A stretch of 11,989 nucleotides of DNA from JANMDU01 sp031388245. Its GTDB lineage: Bacteria; Pseudomonadota; Gammaproteobacteria; Burkholderiales; Burkholderiaceae_C. The notes beneath the pieces were generated by a model. That model worked only from the letters and a program-made list of their open reading frames with translations, was not told where the DNA came from and did no database searches. The DNA is taken from assembly GCA_031388245.1 (NCBI GenBank), contig JANNED010000195.1, forward strand, positions 1 through 11,989, read 5' to 3'. Below are positions 6,084-11,989 of the stretch, one piece after another. The first letter of the stretch is position 1. Every line of letters starts with the position of its first letter. A program made the translations under genes and the position numbers.

Positions 6084-6901
6084 GATGAGCTCCAGAGACC
6101 TTTGTAGAGCATGTACGCCGCGAGCACATACAAAACACAGGCAAATATGCGCTTCAAGCGTTTCACGTCCATGGCATGCGCAGCTTTTGCGCCGACGGGT
6201 GCCATGAACACGCTGGTGATGGCAATCAATGCCAATGCAGGCAGCCAGATGTAGCCCAGCGAGCCTTGTGGCAGGCCTTCCAGTCCATGGCCGCTGATCG
6301 CGTAACCCATGGCGTTAACCACAGCAATTGGAAAGCCCAATGCGGCAGACGTGGCCACGGCATTGTGAATCGCCACATTGCACCAAGCCATGAACGGCAC
6401 GCTGATGAAGCCGCCGCCAGCGCCTACAAGACCAGAGAGAAAACCAATGATGCCACCGCTGGCCAGCTGCCCTGCCGTGCCGGGCATCTGGCGCGTCGGC
6501 GCGGGCTTTTTGTCAAGAAACATCTGCGTCGCTGAAAAAGTAACGAATGCGCCGAAAAAGATGGCCAGCCAAGAGCCTTTGAGCAGGGCGAATACACCTA
6601 AACTCGCCACCAAGCCGCCGATCACGATGCCAGGCGAGAGCCCTTTGACAATATCCCAACGCACCGCGCCCCGCTTGTGATGCGCACGCACACTGGAGAT
6701 GCTGGTGAAAATGATCGTGGCCATGGAGGTGGCAATCGCCATTTTCACGGCCAAATCAGGCGATGCGCCGCGCGTGCTCATGATGTAGGTCAGGAAAGGC
6801 ACCATGACCATGCCGCCGCCGATACCCAGCAAGCCCGCCAAGAAACCAGTGCCCACGCCGAGGATGAGCAATTCAATGATGAGCAGGAAATCGAGTGTCA
6901 T
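6080..6901 (-). CDS. TauE/SafE family anion exporter (permease)
   Basis: TauE/SafE proteins are membrane permeases linked to export of sulfite, sulfoacetate or other organic anions. The product is 273 residues from the ATG at 6901. An upstream ATG at 6955 would add 18 polar residues, falls against a palindrome, and has no family support; neither start has a strong ribosome binding site. The two internal halves repeat the family motif: GFLAGLLGIGGGMVMVP (19-35) and GFLSGLVGAGGGFISVP (153-169). Between them lies the loop TSISSVRAHHKRGAVRWD (66-83). Several other hydrophobic spans fit seven or eight helices. It overlaps the DenD-like gene by ATGA, so it is probably translated with it and belongs to the same organic-acid cassette. 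The exported compound is unknown. Confidence 0.9.
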   Translation of the reverse strand: MTLDFLLIIELLILGVGTGFLAGLLGIGGGMVMVPFLTYIMSTRGASPDLAVKMAIATSMATIIFTSISSVRAHHKRGAVRWDIVKGLSPGIVIGGLVASLGVFALLKGSWLAIFFGAFVTFSATQMFLDKKPAPTRQMPGTAGQLASGGIIGFLSGLVGAGGGFISVPFMAWCNVAIHNAVATSAALGFPIAVVNAMGYAISGHGLEGLPQGSLGYIWLPALALIAITSVFMAPVGAKAAHAMDVKRLKRIFACVLYVLAAYMLYKGLWSSS

Positions 6902-6955
6902 TGTTATGATTTTTTGAGAAAAAAGGTGCTTGCAGCTGATGCGCTGGACCGGCAT

Positions 6956-6973
6956 CCTGAACCGGGGTTCAGG
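6956..6973. promoter_or_regulatory. Perfect 18-bp palindrome upstream of the TauE/SafE gene
   Basis: CCTGAACC (6956-6963) and GGTTCAGG (6966-6973) are exact inverted arms around GG, lying 55 bases before the chosen start at 6901. The size and position suit a dimeric repressor site for the tauE-denD-dctPQM cluster, or a leader hairpin. No regulator gene is in the window. Two further small inverted repeats lie nearby (7000-7017 and 7019-7030), so the leader may simply be structured. Confidence 0.4.
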
Positions 6974-7069
6974 TGGGCGAGATCAGCCACACATTGGGTT
7001 CATCTGACGCGAGATGATCACGCTTGCGTGGCAATTTTCAAGCCCGAGCTCGTAGAGCATTGGTACAAG

Positions 7070-7098
7070 AATATAAAGCCCAGAGCGGCTGCAAGCAA
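7070..7098 (-). promoter_or_regulatory. Candidate sigma-70 promoter for the tauE-denD-TRAP cluster
   Basis: On the minus strand TTGCTT (7098-7093) and TATATT (7075-7070) are separated by exactly 17 bases, a good sigma-70 layout. The site lies just after the tcdA stop and would give a leader of about 160 bases before the start at 6901, passing through the palindrome at 6956-6973. It is read by eye only. Confidence 0.4.
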
Positions 7099-7113
7099 TT
7101 TGATTTTAACGCG

Positions 7114-7914
7114 CTAGGCGGATTTGCGTGCAAGGCCATGGAGTATCCAACCCGCCGCGCACATGCCGAATGTGGCGGTGACGCTGACGACGGAACCATA
7201 GCCGTGGCAATTGAGGCTGCCGTCTGCGTCTCCAACGGCGCAAGATGGATCGGGCGGGGCGACGGGTTCTTTGCTGAAGACGCAGTGGATACCGATTTTT
7301 TTATCGCGCGCTGCGCCATGCTGACGGCGCAGGCGGTAGCGCAGGTCAGACAGCAAGGGGTCGTGGGTGGTGTCGGCCAAATCGGCGATTTCGCATAAGT
7401 GGGCATGGCGTTTGCCTCCAGCTGCGCCCACCGTGATGAAGAGCGGGGCGTTTCGTTGGAGGCGTTTGGCTTGATCCATCGCCCACACGGCGAGCATGGC
7501 CTTGGCGCTTTGCTGATCGCAGGCATCAATCACTGCATCAAAATTCATAGCAACTAGCGCAGGCCAGTTGTCAGTCGTGGCAAATTCTTCGACGGCGTTG
7601 ACCTTGCAATCGGGGTTGATGAGAGCAATGCGCTCTTGCATCGCCTGCACTTTGGCTTTGCCCACGCTTTGCGTATCCGCATGAATCTGCCGGTTGATGT
7701 TCGATTCCGCCACTTGGTCAAAATCAGTCAGGGTGATTTGCCCTACGCCGCTGCGTGCCAACGCCTCTGCTGCCCAAGAGCCCACGCCGCCAATGCCAAC
7801 CACAGCCACATGCGCGGCGCGAATGGCTGCTGCGCCGCCAACGCCATACAAACGCTCTAGGCCAGAAAATCGCCGCGCGAGATCGACCTGAGCGCTTGGC
7901 GCAAGCTCTGCCAT
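7114..7914 (-). CDS. tcdA: tRNA threonylcarbamoyladenosine dehydratase (TcdA/CsdL)
   Basis: TcdA is an E1-like, ATP-dependent enzyme that cyclises t6A at position 37 of ANN-decoding tRNAs to ct6A. The product is 266 residues, close to the 268 of the E. coli enzyme. It has the nucleotide-binding glycine motif VVGIGGVGSWAAEALARSGVG (38-58), the following DFDQVAESNINRQIHA (64-79), VIDACD (128-133), the TVGAAGG turn (161-167), DPLLSDLRYRLRR (185-197) and the C-terminal VVSVTATFG (242-250). The open frame continues far upstream through the YedE gene, but family length and the ATG at 7914 fix the start; ATG and the YedE stop overlap as TGATG. In E. coli this enzyme depends on CsdA/CsdE sulfur trafficking, so a sulfur transporter next door is notable. 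Confidence 0.95.
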   Translation of the reverse strand: MAELAPSAQVDLARRFSGLERLYGVGGAAAIRAAHVAVVGIGGVGSWAAEALARSGVGQITLTDFDQVAESNINRQIHADTQSVGKAKVQAMQERIALINPDCKVNAVEEFATTDNWPALVAMNFDAVIDACDQQSAKAMLAVWAMDQAKRLQRNAPLFITVGAAGGKRHAHLCEIADLADTTHDPLLSDLRYRLRRQHGAARDKKIGIHCVFSKEPVAPPDPSCAVGDADGSLNCHGYGSVVSVTATFGMCAAGWILHGLARKSA

Positions 7915-9029
7915 CAAACCATTTTCTCCAAGCGCCACATTTGGTATTTGAAGGCCAGCACTGCGCCAGCAATGATGGCAGCCACGGCGATGAAGCTCAT
8001 GGTCGATAACGTAGAAACACCGCTGAGGCCCTGCCCCACCGTGCAGCCCATGGCCGTGACGCCGCCCATGCCCATGAGGGTCGCGCCCATCAGATGGTTG
8101 GCGACATCTTCGGTGCCGCCAAAGCCTTCCCAACGCAAGCTTTTGCTGCATATTGCCATGGCAGCCGAGCCCGCGATCACGCCCAATACGGAGGCAATAC
8201 CCAACGTGATCACTTTGGATTTGTCGCTGAAAAACATGAACCAATCGAGCGTGTAGGCCACGGGTGCGACAAAGCTGAGCGCTTCTGCGCGCCCCGAATT
8301 GGTGGCCACAAAGGCTTCTTGCAAAGTTTCGGGGTGCTCAGCAACAAAACCCAATGATCCGCTCGCCCACCACATCGCCGTGATCACGCCGCCAATGCCC
8401 AAGCCAGCGAGCAAATTGTCAAAGCTGCGAAATTCTTTGTGCGCCAGGGCCCAGAGCACCAAGCCACCCCCCACCACAGCCGCCGTGAGCAGTTGCGCCA
8501 GCTGGATTTTGATGCCAAAAAGACCAACCACCGGCATAGATACTGCGCTGAGTGCTACTGAATTAATAGTGAATTGATCCACAGTGGCCACGCGAATGAC
8601 CGCTGGCAAGCCCTTGAGCGTGGCAAACGCAGCGATCCCCATCACGATAAAAACCACCACCGATTTCAAGCTGCCCCCGCCAATCCGCACCAGCGTTTTG
8701 CTGCCGCAGCCCGAGGCGAGCACCATGCCAAAACCAAAGAACAAGCCACCCACCAGCGCAGAAAGCCAGAGCACGCGGCTGCTCGCGTAAAGTGTTTTGC
8801 TGGGATCTACTTTTCCCAAATAGACCAACACACCAAAGCCGAGCATCGCCACGCCAGCAGCCAATCCCCATTGGCGCATGCGCTGCCAATCGCCCATGTT
8901 GACAATATCACTCACCGCGCCCATGGTGCAGAAATGGGTGCGCTGGGCAATCGCTCCAAACACAAAGGAAATCACAAACGATGCGAGCAGCACCTGTTGG
9001 TTGAGCGAATTTAATTCTGTCACTTGCAT
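7914..9029 (-). CDS. YeeE/YedE family transporter (thiosulfate/sulfur-compound type)
   Basis: This is a polytopic membrane protein of 371 residues. The family is known for TsuA-type thiosulfate uptake, in which conserved cysteines line the path. The expected cysteines are visible in their motifs: RTHFCTMG (C34), LASGCGSKTLVRIGGG (C108) and MGCTVGQGLSG (C329). The length matches full two-repeat YeeE/YedE proteins. The region around residues 155-170 (INSVALSAVSMPVVG) resembles the repeat-encoded stretch of GcvT and may stem from a decayed copy of the same element. The ATG at 9029 lacks a clear ribosome binding site. The gene overlaps tcdA by TGATG. Transport of thiosulfate, selenium-related or other sulfur species cannot be told apart here. 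Confidence 0.9.
   Translation of the reverse strand: MQVTELNSLNQQVLLASFVISFVFGAIAQRTHFCTMGAVSDIVNMGDWQRMRQWGLAAGVAMLGFGVLVYLGKVDPSKTLYASSRVLWLSALVGGLFFGFGMVLASGCGSKTLVRIGGGSLKSVVVFIVMGIAAFATLKGLPAVIRVATVDQFTINSVALSAVSMPVVGLFGIKIQLAQLLTAAVVGGGLVLWALAHKEFRSFDNLLAGLGIGGVITAMWWASGSLGFVAEHPETLQEAFVATNSGRAEALSFVAPVAYTLDWFMFFSDKSKVITLGIASVLGVIAGSAAMAICSKSLRWEGFGGTEDVANHLMGATLMGMGGVTAMGCTVGQGLSGVSTLSTMSFIAVAAIIAGAVLAFKYQMWRLEKMV
8531..8566. repeat. Possible decayed copy C of the two-hairpin repeat, inside the YedE gene
   Basis: On the minus strand this reads a TAGCA core, then CAGCGCA, then GCCGG with the same spacing as in gcvT copy A; about 24 of 34 aligned bases agree with one gap. The reading frame is also the same: the encoded A-L-S-A-V-S-M-P-V matches A-Y-S-A-M-N-T-P-A of GcvT in pattern. 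The hairpins are degraded, so common ancestry is possible but not shown. Confidence 0.35.
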
Positions 9030-9091
9030 AACCCGATTTTAGAGGAGCAAAACAGTGTCATACAAGCCGCTGCTGGTGTGCTGTGATTGTT

Positions 9092-9577
9092 TTATTGCCC
9101 GATGGCTTGGCGAATCGCCTCGATTCGGGCGCGATTGACCCCAAAATCTTTTTGCCCGATTCGACTGGCGCTGCGCACTTCGATGATGCCTTTGCCCGCA
9201 TCCAGCGCGAATTCAACATCATCGGTGAATTTGAGCAATGCGGTGGTGCTTTGCGCATAAATGTAGCCCGGTTCTTGTTTGACGAGCGTGGTGCGTGGCA
9301 TGGCTTGCAGGGCATTGGCGATTTTTTTCATCTCTGCGCTGCCATCGTCCGTGGCTTTGAAGGGCGCAATCCGGCTGTAGGTTTGCTGTGGATGATCGGG
9401 CCAGAGGTCGGCTTGGCTGGTGACGGAGTTAGGTGTGCGTGACGGACGTTTGAGCTTGCCTTCTTTGATGCCCAAATCATCGGGAGCTTGGCCTTTCAAC
9501 AAACCAGCTTGGCCTGCAATGAGCAAGGCCAAGGCCACAATCGCGATGGCGAGTACGAACAGAATAAGGTAGCGCAT
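9092..9577 (-). CDS. DUF1499 family protein, membrane-anchored
   Basis: The family has no established function. The 161-residue product begins with one hydrophobic segment (3-22), which is an uncleaved anchor or signal peptide, followed by a soluble, probably periplasmic domain. DUF1499 features are LGIKEGKLKRPSRTPNSVTS (35-54) and the later block YIYAQSTTALLKFTDDVEF (105-123) with IIEVRSASRIGQKDFGVNRARIEAIR beyond it. Many members have two cysteines in the first block (CPxSPNC); here proline and serine occupy those positions. AAGGA lies six bases before the ATG at 9577. It starts 49 bases after the deaminase stop and ends 62 bases before the YedE start, with no clear terminator on either side, so it may belong to a longer transcript. 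Confidence 0.82.
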   Translation of the reverse strand: MRYLILFVLAIAIVALALLIAGQAGLLKGQAPDDLGIKEGKLKRPSRTPNSVTSQADLWPDHPQQTYSRIAPFKATDDGSAEMKKIANALQAMPRTTLVKQEPGYIYAQSTTALLKFTDDVEFALDAGKGIIEVRSASRIGQKDFGVNRARIEAIRQAIGQ

Positions 9578-9626
9578 GATGATTCCTTGGAGATAAGTAG
9601 GCTGAGGAAGCGCTCAACAACGCACC

Positions 9627-10898
9627 CTAGATTTGCCATGAGGTTGTAGCAGGTCTTTGTGGGAGGCTCAACTTAGAAACAACTGGCGCTGTCTCGGCGA
9701 TGACTTTGCCGCGCTTGAAAACTTTGAGTCGCGCGGCTCTGAGGCGCAGGGCCTCCACCGGATCACGGGCTTGCAGCAACACGAAATCTGCGTTGCAACC
9801 CTTGCCGATGCCGTAGTCTTTCAAGTGCATGAGCTTGGCGGGGTGGATCGTCACCGCATCAAAGCATTGTCTCATGGCGGATTGTGAAGTCATCTGCGCC
9901 ACATGCAGCCCCATGTGCGCGACTTCCAGCATATCGCCGCTGCCCAGCGAGTACCAGGGATCCATCGCGCAATCTTGCCCAAAAGCCACGGTGAGGCCAT
10001 GCGCCAACTGCTCAGGCACGCGTGTCATGCCGCGCCGCTTGGGATAGGTGTCGTGCCGGCCTTGCAGGGTGATGTTGATCAGCGGATTGGCGATCACGCC
10101 CAGATCGGCTTCTTGCATTAGCGGCAAAAGTTTGCTCACGTAATAGTTGTCCATACTGTGCATTGAAGTCAGGTGGGAACCCACGATGCGGCCCTGTAGC
10201 CCTAAACGCTGCGCCTCAAAAGCCAATGTTTCGACATGGCGCGAGAGTGGATCATCCGATTCATCGCAATGCATATCCACCAGCAGGCCGCGCTCAGCGG
10301 CAATCTCGCACAGCAGCTTCACGCTTTGCGCACCATCAGCCATCGTTCGCTCAAAATGCGGAATGCCGCCCACCACATCCACGCCCTTGTCTAAGGCGCG
10401 TTTGAGGTTGCTCAGAGCACCCGCAGAACGCAACACACCATCTTGCGGAAAGGCCACGAGCTGCAAATCAATATAGGGTGCAACGCGTTTTTTCACCTCT
10501 AGCAGCGCATCGACTGCCAGCAAGCGCTCGTCGCAAATATCCACATGCGTGCGAATCGCCAGCAGCCCTTTGGCAACCGCCCAATCGCAATATTGCATGG
10601 CCCGGTTCACCAATGCCTCTTGCGTGAGCAGGGGCTTGAGCTCGCCCCACAGCGCAATGCCTTCCAGCAAAGTGCCGCTTTGGTTCACACGCGGCAGGCC
10701 GTAGCTCAAGGTGGCATCCATGTGGAAATGCGCATCCACAAAAGGTGGCGTAAGCAGTTGGCCCTGTGCATCCAGTGTCTCATGCGCATCGGCTTTCAAG
10801 CCCAGCGCGACTTCTTGGATTTTCCCATCCTGCACTGCCACCGATGCATTCGTGCGGCCATCGGGCAAGGTGGCATTCGTGATCAGTAAATCGAGCAT
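9627..10898 (-). CDS. codA: Cytosine-deaminase-like amidohydrolase
   Basis: This is a metal-dependent amidohydrolase of the CodA group, which deaminates cytosine or related N-heterocycles in the cytoplasm. The 423-residue product has metal ligands H57/H59 in DAHFHMDATL, then DMHCDESDD (H210, catalytic-type E213), GSHLTSMHS (H242) and FGQDCAMDPWY (D309). It also shares long blocks with E. coli CodA, including NQSGTL, RTHVD, LQ-VAFPQ and DTYPKRRG. E. coli reads FGHDD where this protein has FGQDC, so the residues flanking the metal aspartate differ and the substrate may not be cytosine. The ATG at 10898 is preceded by AAGGAG at seven bases and overlaps the permease stop as TGATG. Coupling to ABC permeases of the nucleoside type implies salvage of an imported base or nucleoside. 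Confidence 0.9.
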   Translation of the reverse strand: MLDLLITNATLPDGRTNASVAVQDGKIQEVALGLKADAHETLDAQGQLLTPPFVDAHFHMDATLSYGLPRVNQSGTLLEGIALWGELKPLLTQEALVNRAMQYCDWAVAKGLLAIRTHVDICDERLLAVDALLEVKKRVAPYIDLQLVAFPQDGVLRSAGALSNLKRALDKGVDVVGGIPHFERTMADGAQSVKLLCEIAAERGLLVDMHCDESDDPLSRHVETLAFEAQRLGLQGRIVGSHLTSMHSMDNYYVSKLLPLMQEADLGVIANPLINITLQGRHDTYPKRRGMTRVPEQLAHGLTVAFGQDCAMDPWYSLGSGDMLEVAHMGLHVAQMTSQSAMRQCFDAVTIHPAKLMHLKDYGIGKGCNADFVLLQARDPVEALRLRAARLKVFKRGKVIAETAPVVSKLSLPQRPATTSWQI

Positions 10899-11830
10899 CA
10901 ACGCTCTCCTTGGATATACGGTTTCATGAGCGCTTGTGGGTATGTCGCTTTGCGAGCCACGATCACCAGCGCGATGATGCTCAGAATATACGGCAGCATC
11001 AGGTAAATTTGATACGGCAGCAACGCGCTGCCTGCTTGCTGCAAGCGCAGTTGCAGCGCATCAAAAAATGCAAACAGCAGCGCGCCCAACAGAGCCTTGC
11101 CGGGCCGCCAGCTGGCAAACACCACCAGCGCCACGCAAATCCAGCCTCGCCCATTGATCATGTTGAAGAAGAAGGCATTGAAGGCCGAGAGCGTGAGAAA
11201 CGCGCCCGCCATGCCCATGATGGCTGAGCCTGCCACGATGGCGGCGGTCCGCGTGGCGGCCACGGAGATGCCTTGGCTCTCGGCGGCATGCGGATTCTCG
11301 CCCACCATGCGCAGGGCAAGGCCCGCTGGTGTGCGATACAGCGCGTAGATGAAGAGCGGCACGAGCAGCAGTGCCAGCAGCGTGGGCGGCGTTTGATCCG
11401 ACAGAATCGGAATCGGCAGCCAGCTCATCTCGGCAAACGGCTCAATCGTGGGCGGCGTATTCACCTTAGGGAAGAGCACGCGATACGCGTAATAGCTCAT
11501 CGAAGTTGCCAACAAGGTCAGTCCCAATCCCGCTACATGCTGAGAGAGCGCCAAGCCCACCGTGAGCAGCGCATGCAGCAAGCCTAAAGCAGCCCCCACG
11601 CCAGCCGCCACCGCCATGCCACCCCAGAGCGACGCGCCTTGGTAAACCGCCAGCCACCCCGCAAACGCCCCTGCCACCATGATGCCTTCAATGCCTAAAT
11701 TCAGCACTCCTGCCCGCTCGCAGAGCAAGACGCCCAGTGTGCCCAAAATCAAGGGCGTGGCAATGCGCAGCACCGCCACCCAAAACTGTGGGTTGACGAG
11801 GATTTGCAGGGTGTCGTTGAATATTTCCAT
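10898..11830 (-). CDS. ABC transporter permease, BPD_transp_2 family (nucleoside/purine type)
   Basis: This is an inner-membrane permease of 310 residues with about eight to ten hydrophobic spans. The start region CERAGVLNLGIEGIMVAGAFAG (37-58, split here only by reading) and the cytoplasmic coupling loop ALRMVGENPHAAESQGI (172-188) are typical of the permeases that work with BMP-type lipoproteins, such as the NupQ/YufQ group for nucleosides. The ATG at 11830 is chosen over a GTG at 11842 because the partner permease stops at 11833 and GGAAG lies five bases before the ATG. It overlaps the deaminase gene by one base. The ATPase and binding-protein genes are presumably beyond the right edge. 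Confidence 0.92.
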   Translation of the reverse strand: MEIFNDTLQILVNPQFWVAVLRIATPLILGTLGVLLCERAGVLNLGIEGIMVAGAFAGWLAVYQGASLWGGMAVAAGVGAALGLLHALLTVGLALSQHVAGLGLTLLATSMSYYAYRVLFPKVNTPPTIEPFAEMSWLPIPILSDQTPPTLLALLLVPLFIYALYRTPAGLALRMVGENPHAAESQGISVAATRTAAIVAGSAIMGMAGAFLTLSAFNAFFFNMINGRGWICVALVVFASWRPGKALLGALLFAFFDALQLRLQQAGSALLPYQIYLMLPYILSIIALVIVARKATYPQALMKPYIQGER

Positions 11831-11832
11831 CT

Positions 11833-11989
11833 CTACTTCCACCGCAGCCGATACTGCGCCAGCATCAGCGCCACCAACATGAAAATCAGCGAGGCCGCCA
11901 CGATCACATCGGCGATATAGGTGGGCACGCCCACCACGCGGCTCATGCTGTCTGCGCCCACCAGCATGCCTGCCACGAAGATGCTGGCT
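11833..11989 (-). CDS. ABC transporter permease, partner subunit (C-terminal fragment cut by window edge)
   Basis: The last 51 codons of an upstream gene are visible in the frame beginning at 11988. The peptide runs GADSMSRVVGVPTYIADVIV, then a hydrophobic span, and ends QYRLRWK with stop TAG at 11835-11833. The MSR-x-x-GVP-x-YIADVI motif and the final hydrophobic helix are those of the first permease (NupP/YufP type) in nucleoside ABC systems. Only two bases separate its stop from the ATG of the next permease, so the two are translationally linked. The rest of the gene lies outside the window; it is not broken. Confidence 0.85.
   Translation of the reverse strand, partial: ASIFVAGMLVGADSMSRVVGVPTYIADVIVAASLIFMLVALMLAQYRLRWK

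Noticed and set aside
6902..6955. ATG at 6955 as the start of the TauE/SafE gene
   Set aside because: It adds 18 polar residues not expected before the first helix, and the upstream palindrome arm directly abuts it, leaving no proper ribosome binding site spacing.
7915..8244. Long upstream extension of the tcdA reading frame through the YedE gene
   Set aside because: The extended peptide is low-complexity, unlike any TcdA N-terminus, and runs out of phase with a well-supported membrane protein. The ATG at 7914 gives the normal family length.
9030..9091. Terminator between the DUF1499 gene and the YedE gene
   Set aside because: No stem with a following T-run on the minus strand could be found in this 62-base spacer.

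Overview
The window looks like a chromosomal segment of a betaproteobacterium, most likely order Burkholderiales and near the Comamonadaceae (Rhodoferax, Polaromonas or Limnohabitans type). This rests on the protein character of GcvT, TcdA, TauE/SafE and the DenD-like dehydrogenase, on the tandem glycine riboswitch before gcvT, and on short hairpin repeats of a kind I associate with that group. No database search was possible. Every gene I can support reads on the minus strand, so the biological order runs from high to low coordinates. No rRNA, tRNA, CRISPR array, insertion sequence or phage gene was seen.

Region 1 (11989-9627) is a purine/pyrimidine-type uptake and salvage cluster. It holds the last 51 codons of one ABC permease, a complete partner permease (BPD_transp_2 family), and a cytosine-deaminase-like amidohydrolase whose ATG overlaps the permease stop. 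Region 2 (9577-7114) has a DUF1499 membrane-anchored protein, a YeeE/YedE sulfur-compound transporter, and tcdA (tRNA ct6A cyclase), the last two overlapping as TGATG. Region 3 (6901-2066) starts after a 212-base gap holding a candidate promoter and a palindrome. It contains a TauE/SafE exporter, a DenD-like acid-sugar dehydrogenase (ATGA overlap), and a complete TRAP transporter, dctP-dctQ-dctM. It reads as an import, oxidise and export cassette for an unknown organic acid. Region 4 (2050-159) is the glycine cleavage operon: promoter, tandem glycine riboswitch, gcvT and gcvH. gcvP is not in the window and may lie beyond the left edge.

The window contains no clear new multi-gene system. The most unusual material is small. 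A two-hairpin repeat between dctP and dctQ looks like an intrinsic terminator. A related copy sits in frame inside gcvT, and a possible decayed third copy sits in the same frame inside the YedE gene. A GGGGTCA-type hairpin repeat carries the gcvT stop codon, and a CACGGAAG repeat cluster with an 18-bp perfect inverted repeat follows gcvH. The glycine riboswitch has a visible mutually exclusive pairing between its last P1 stem and the gcvT start region.
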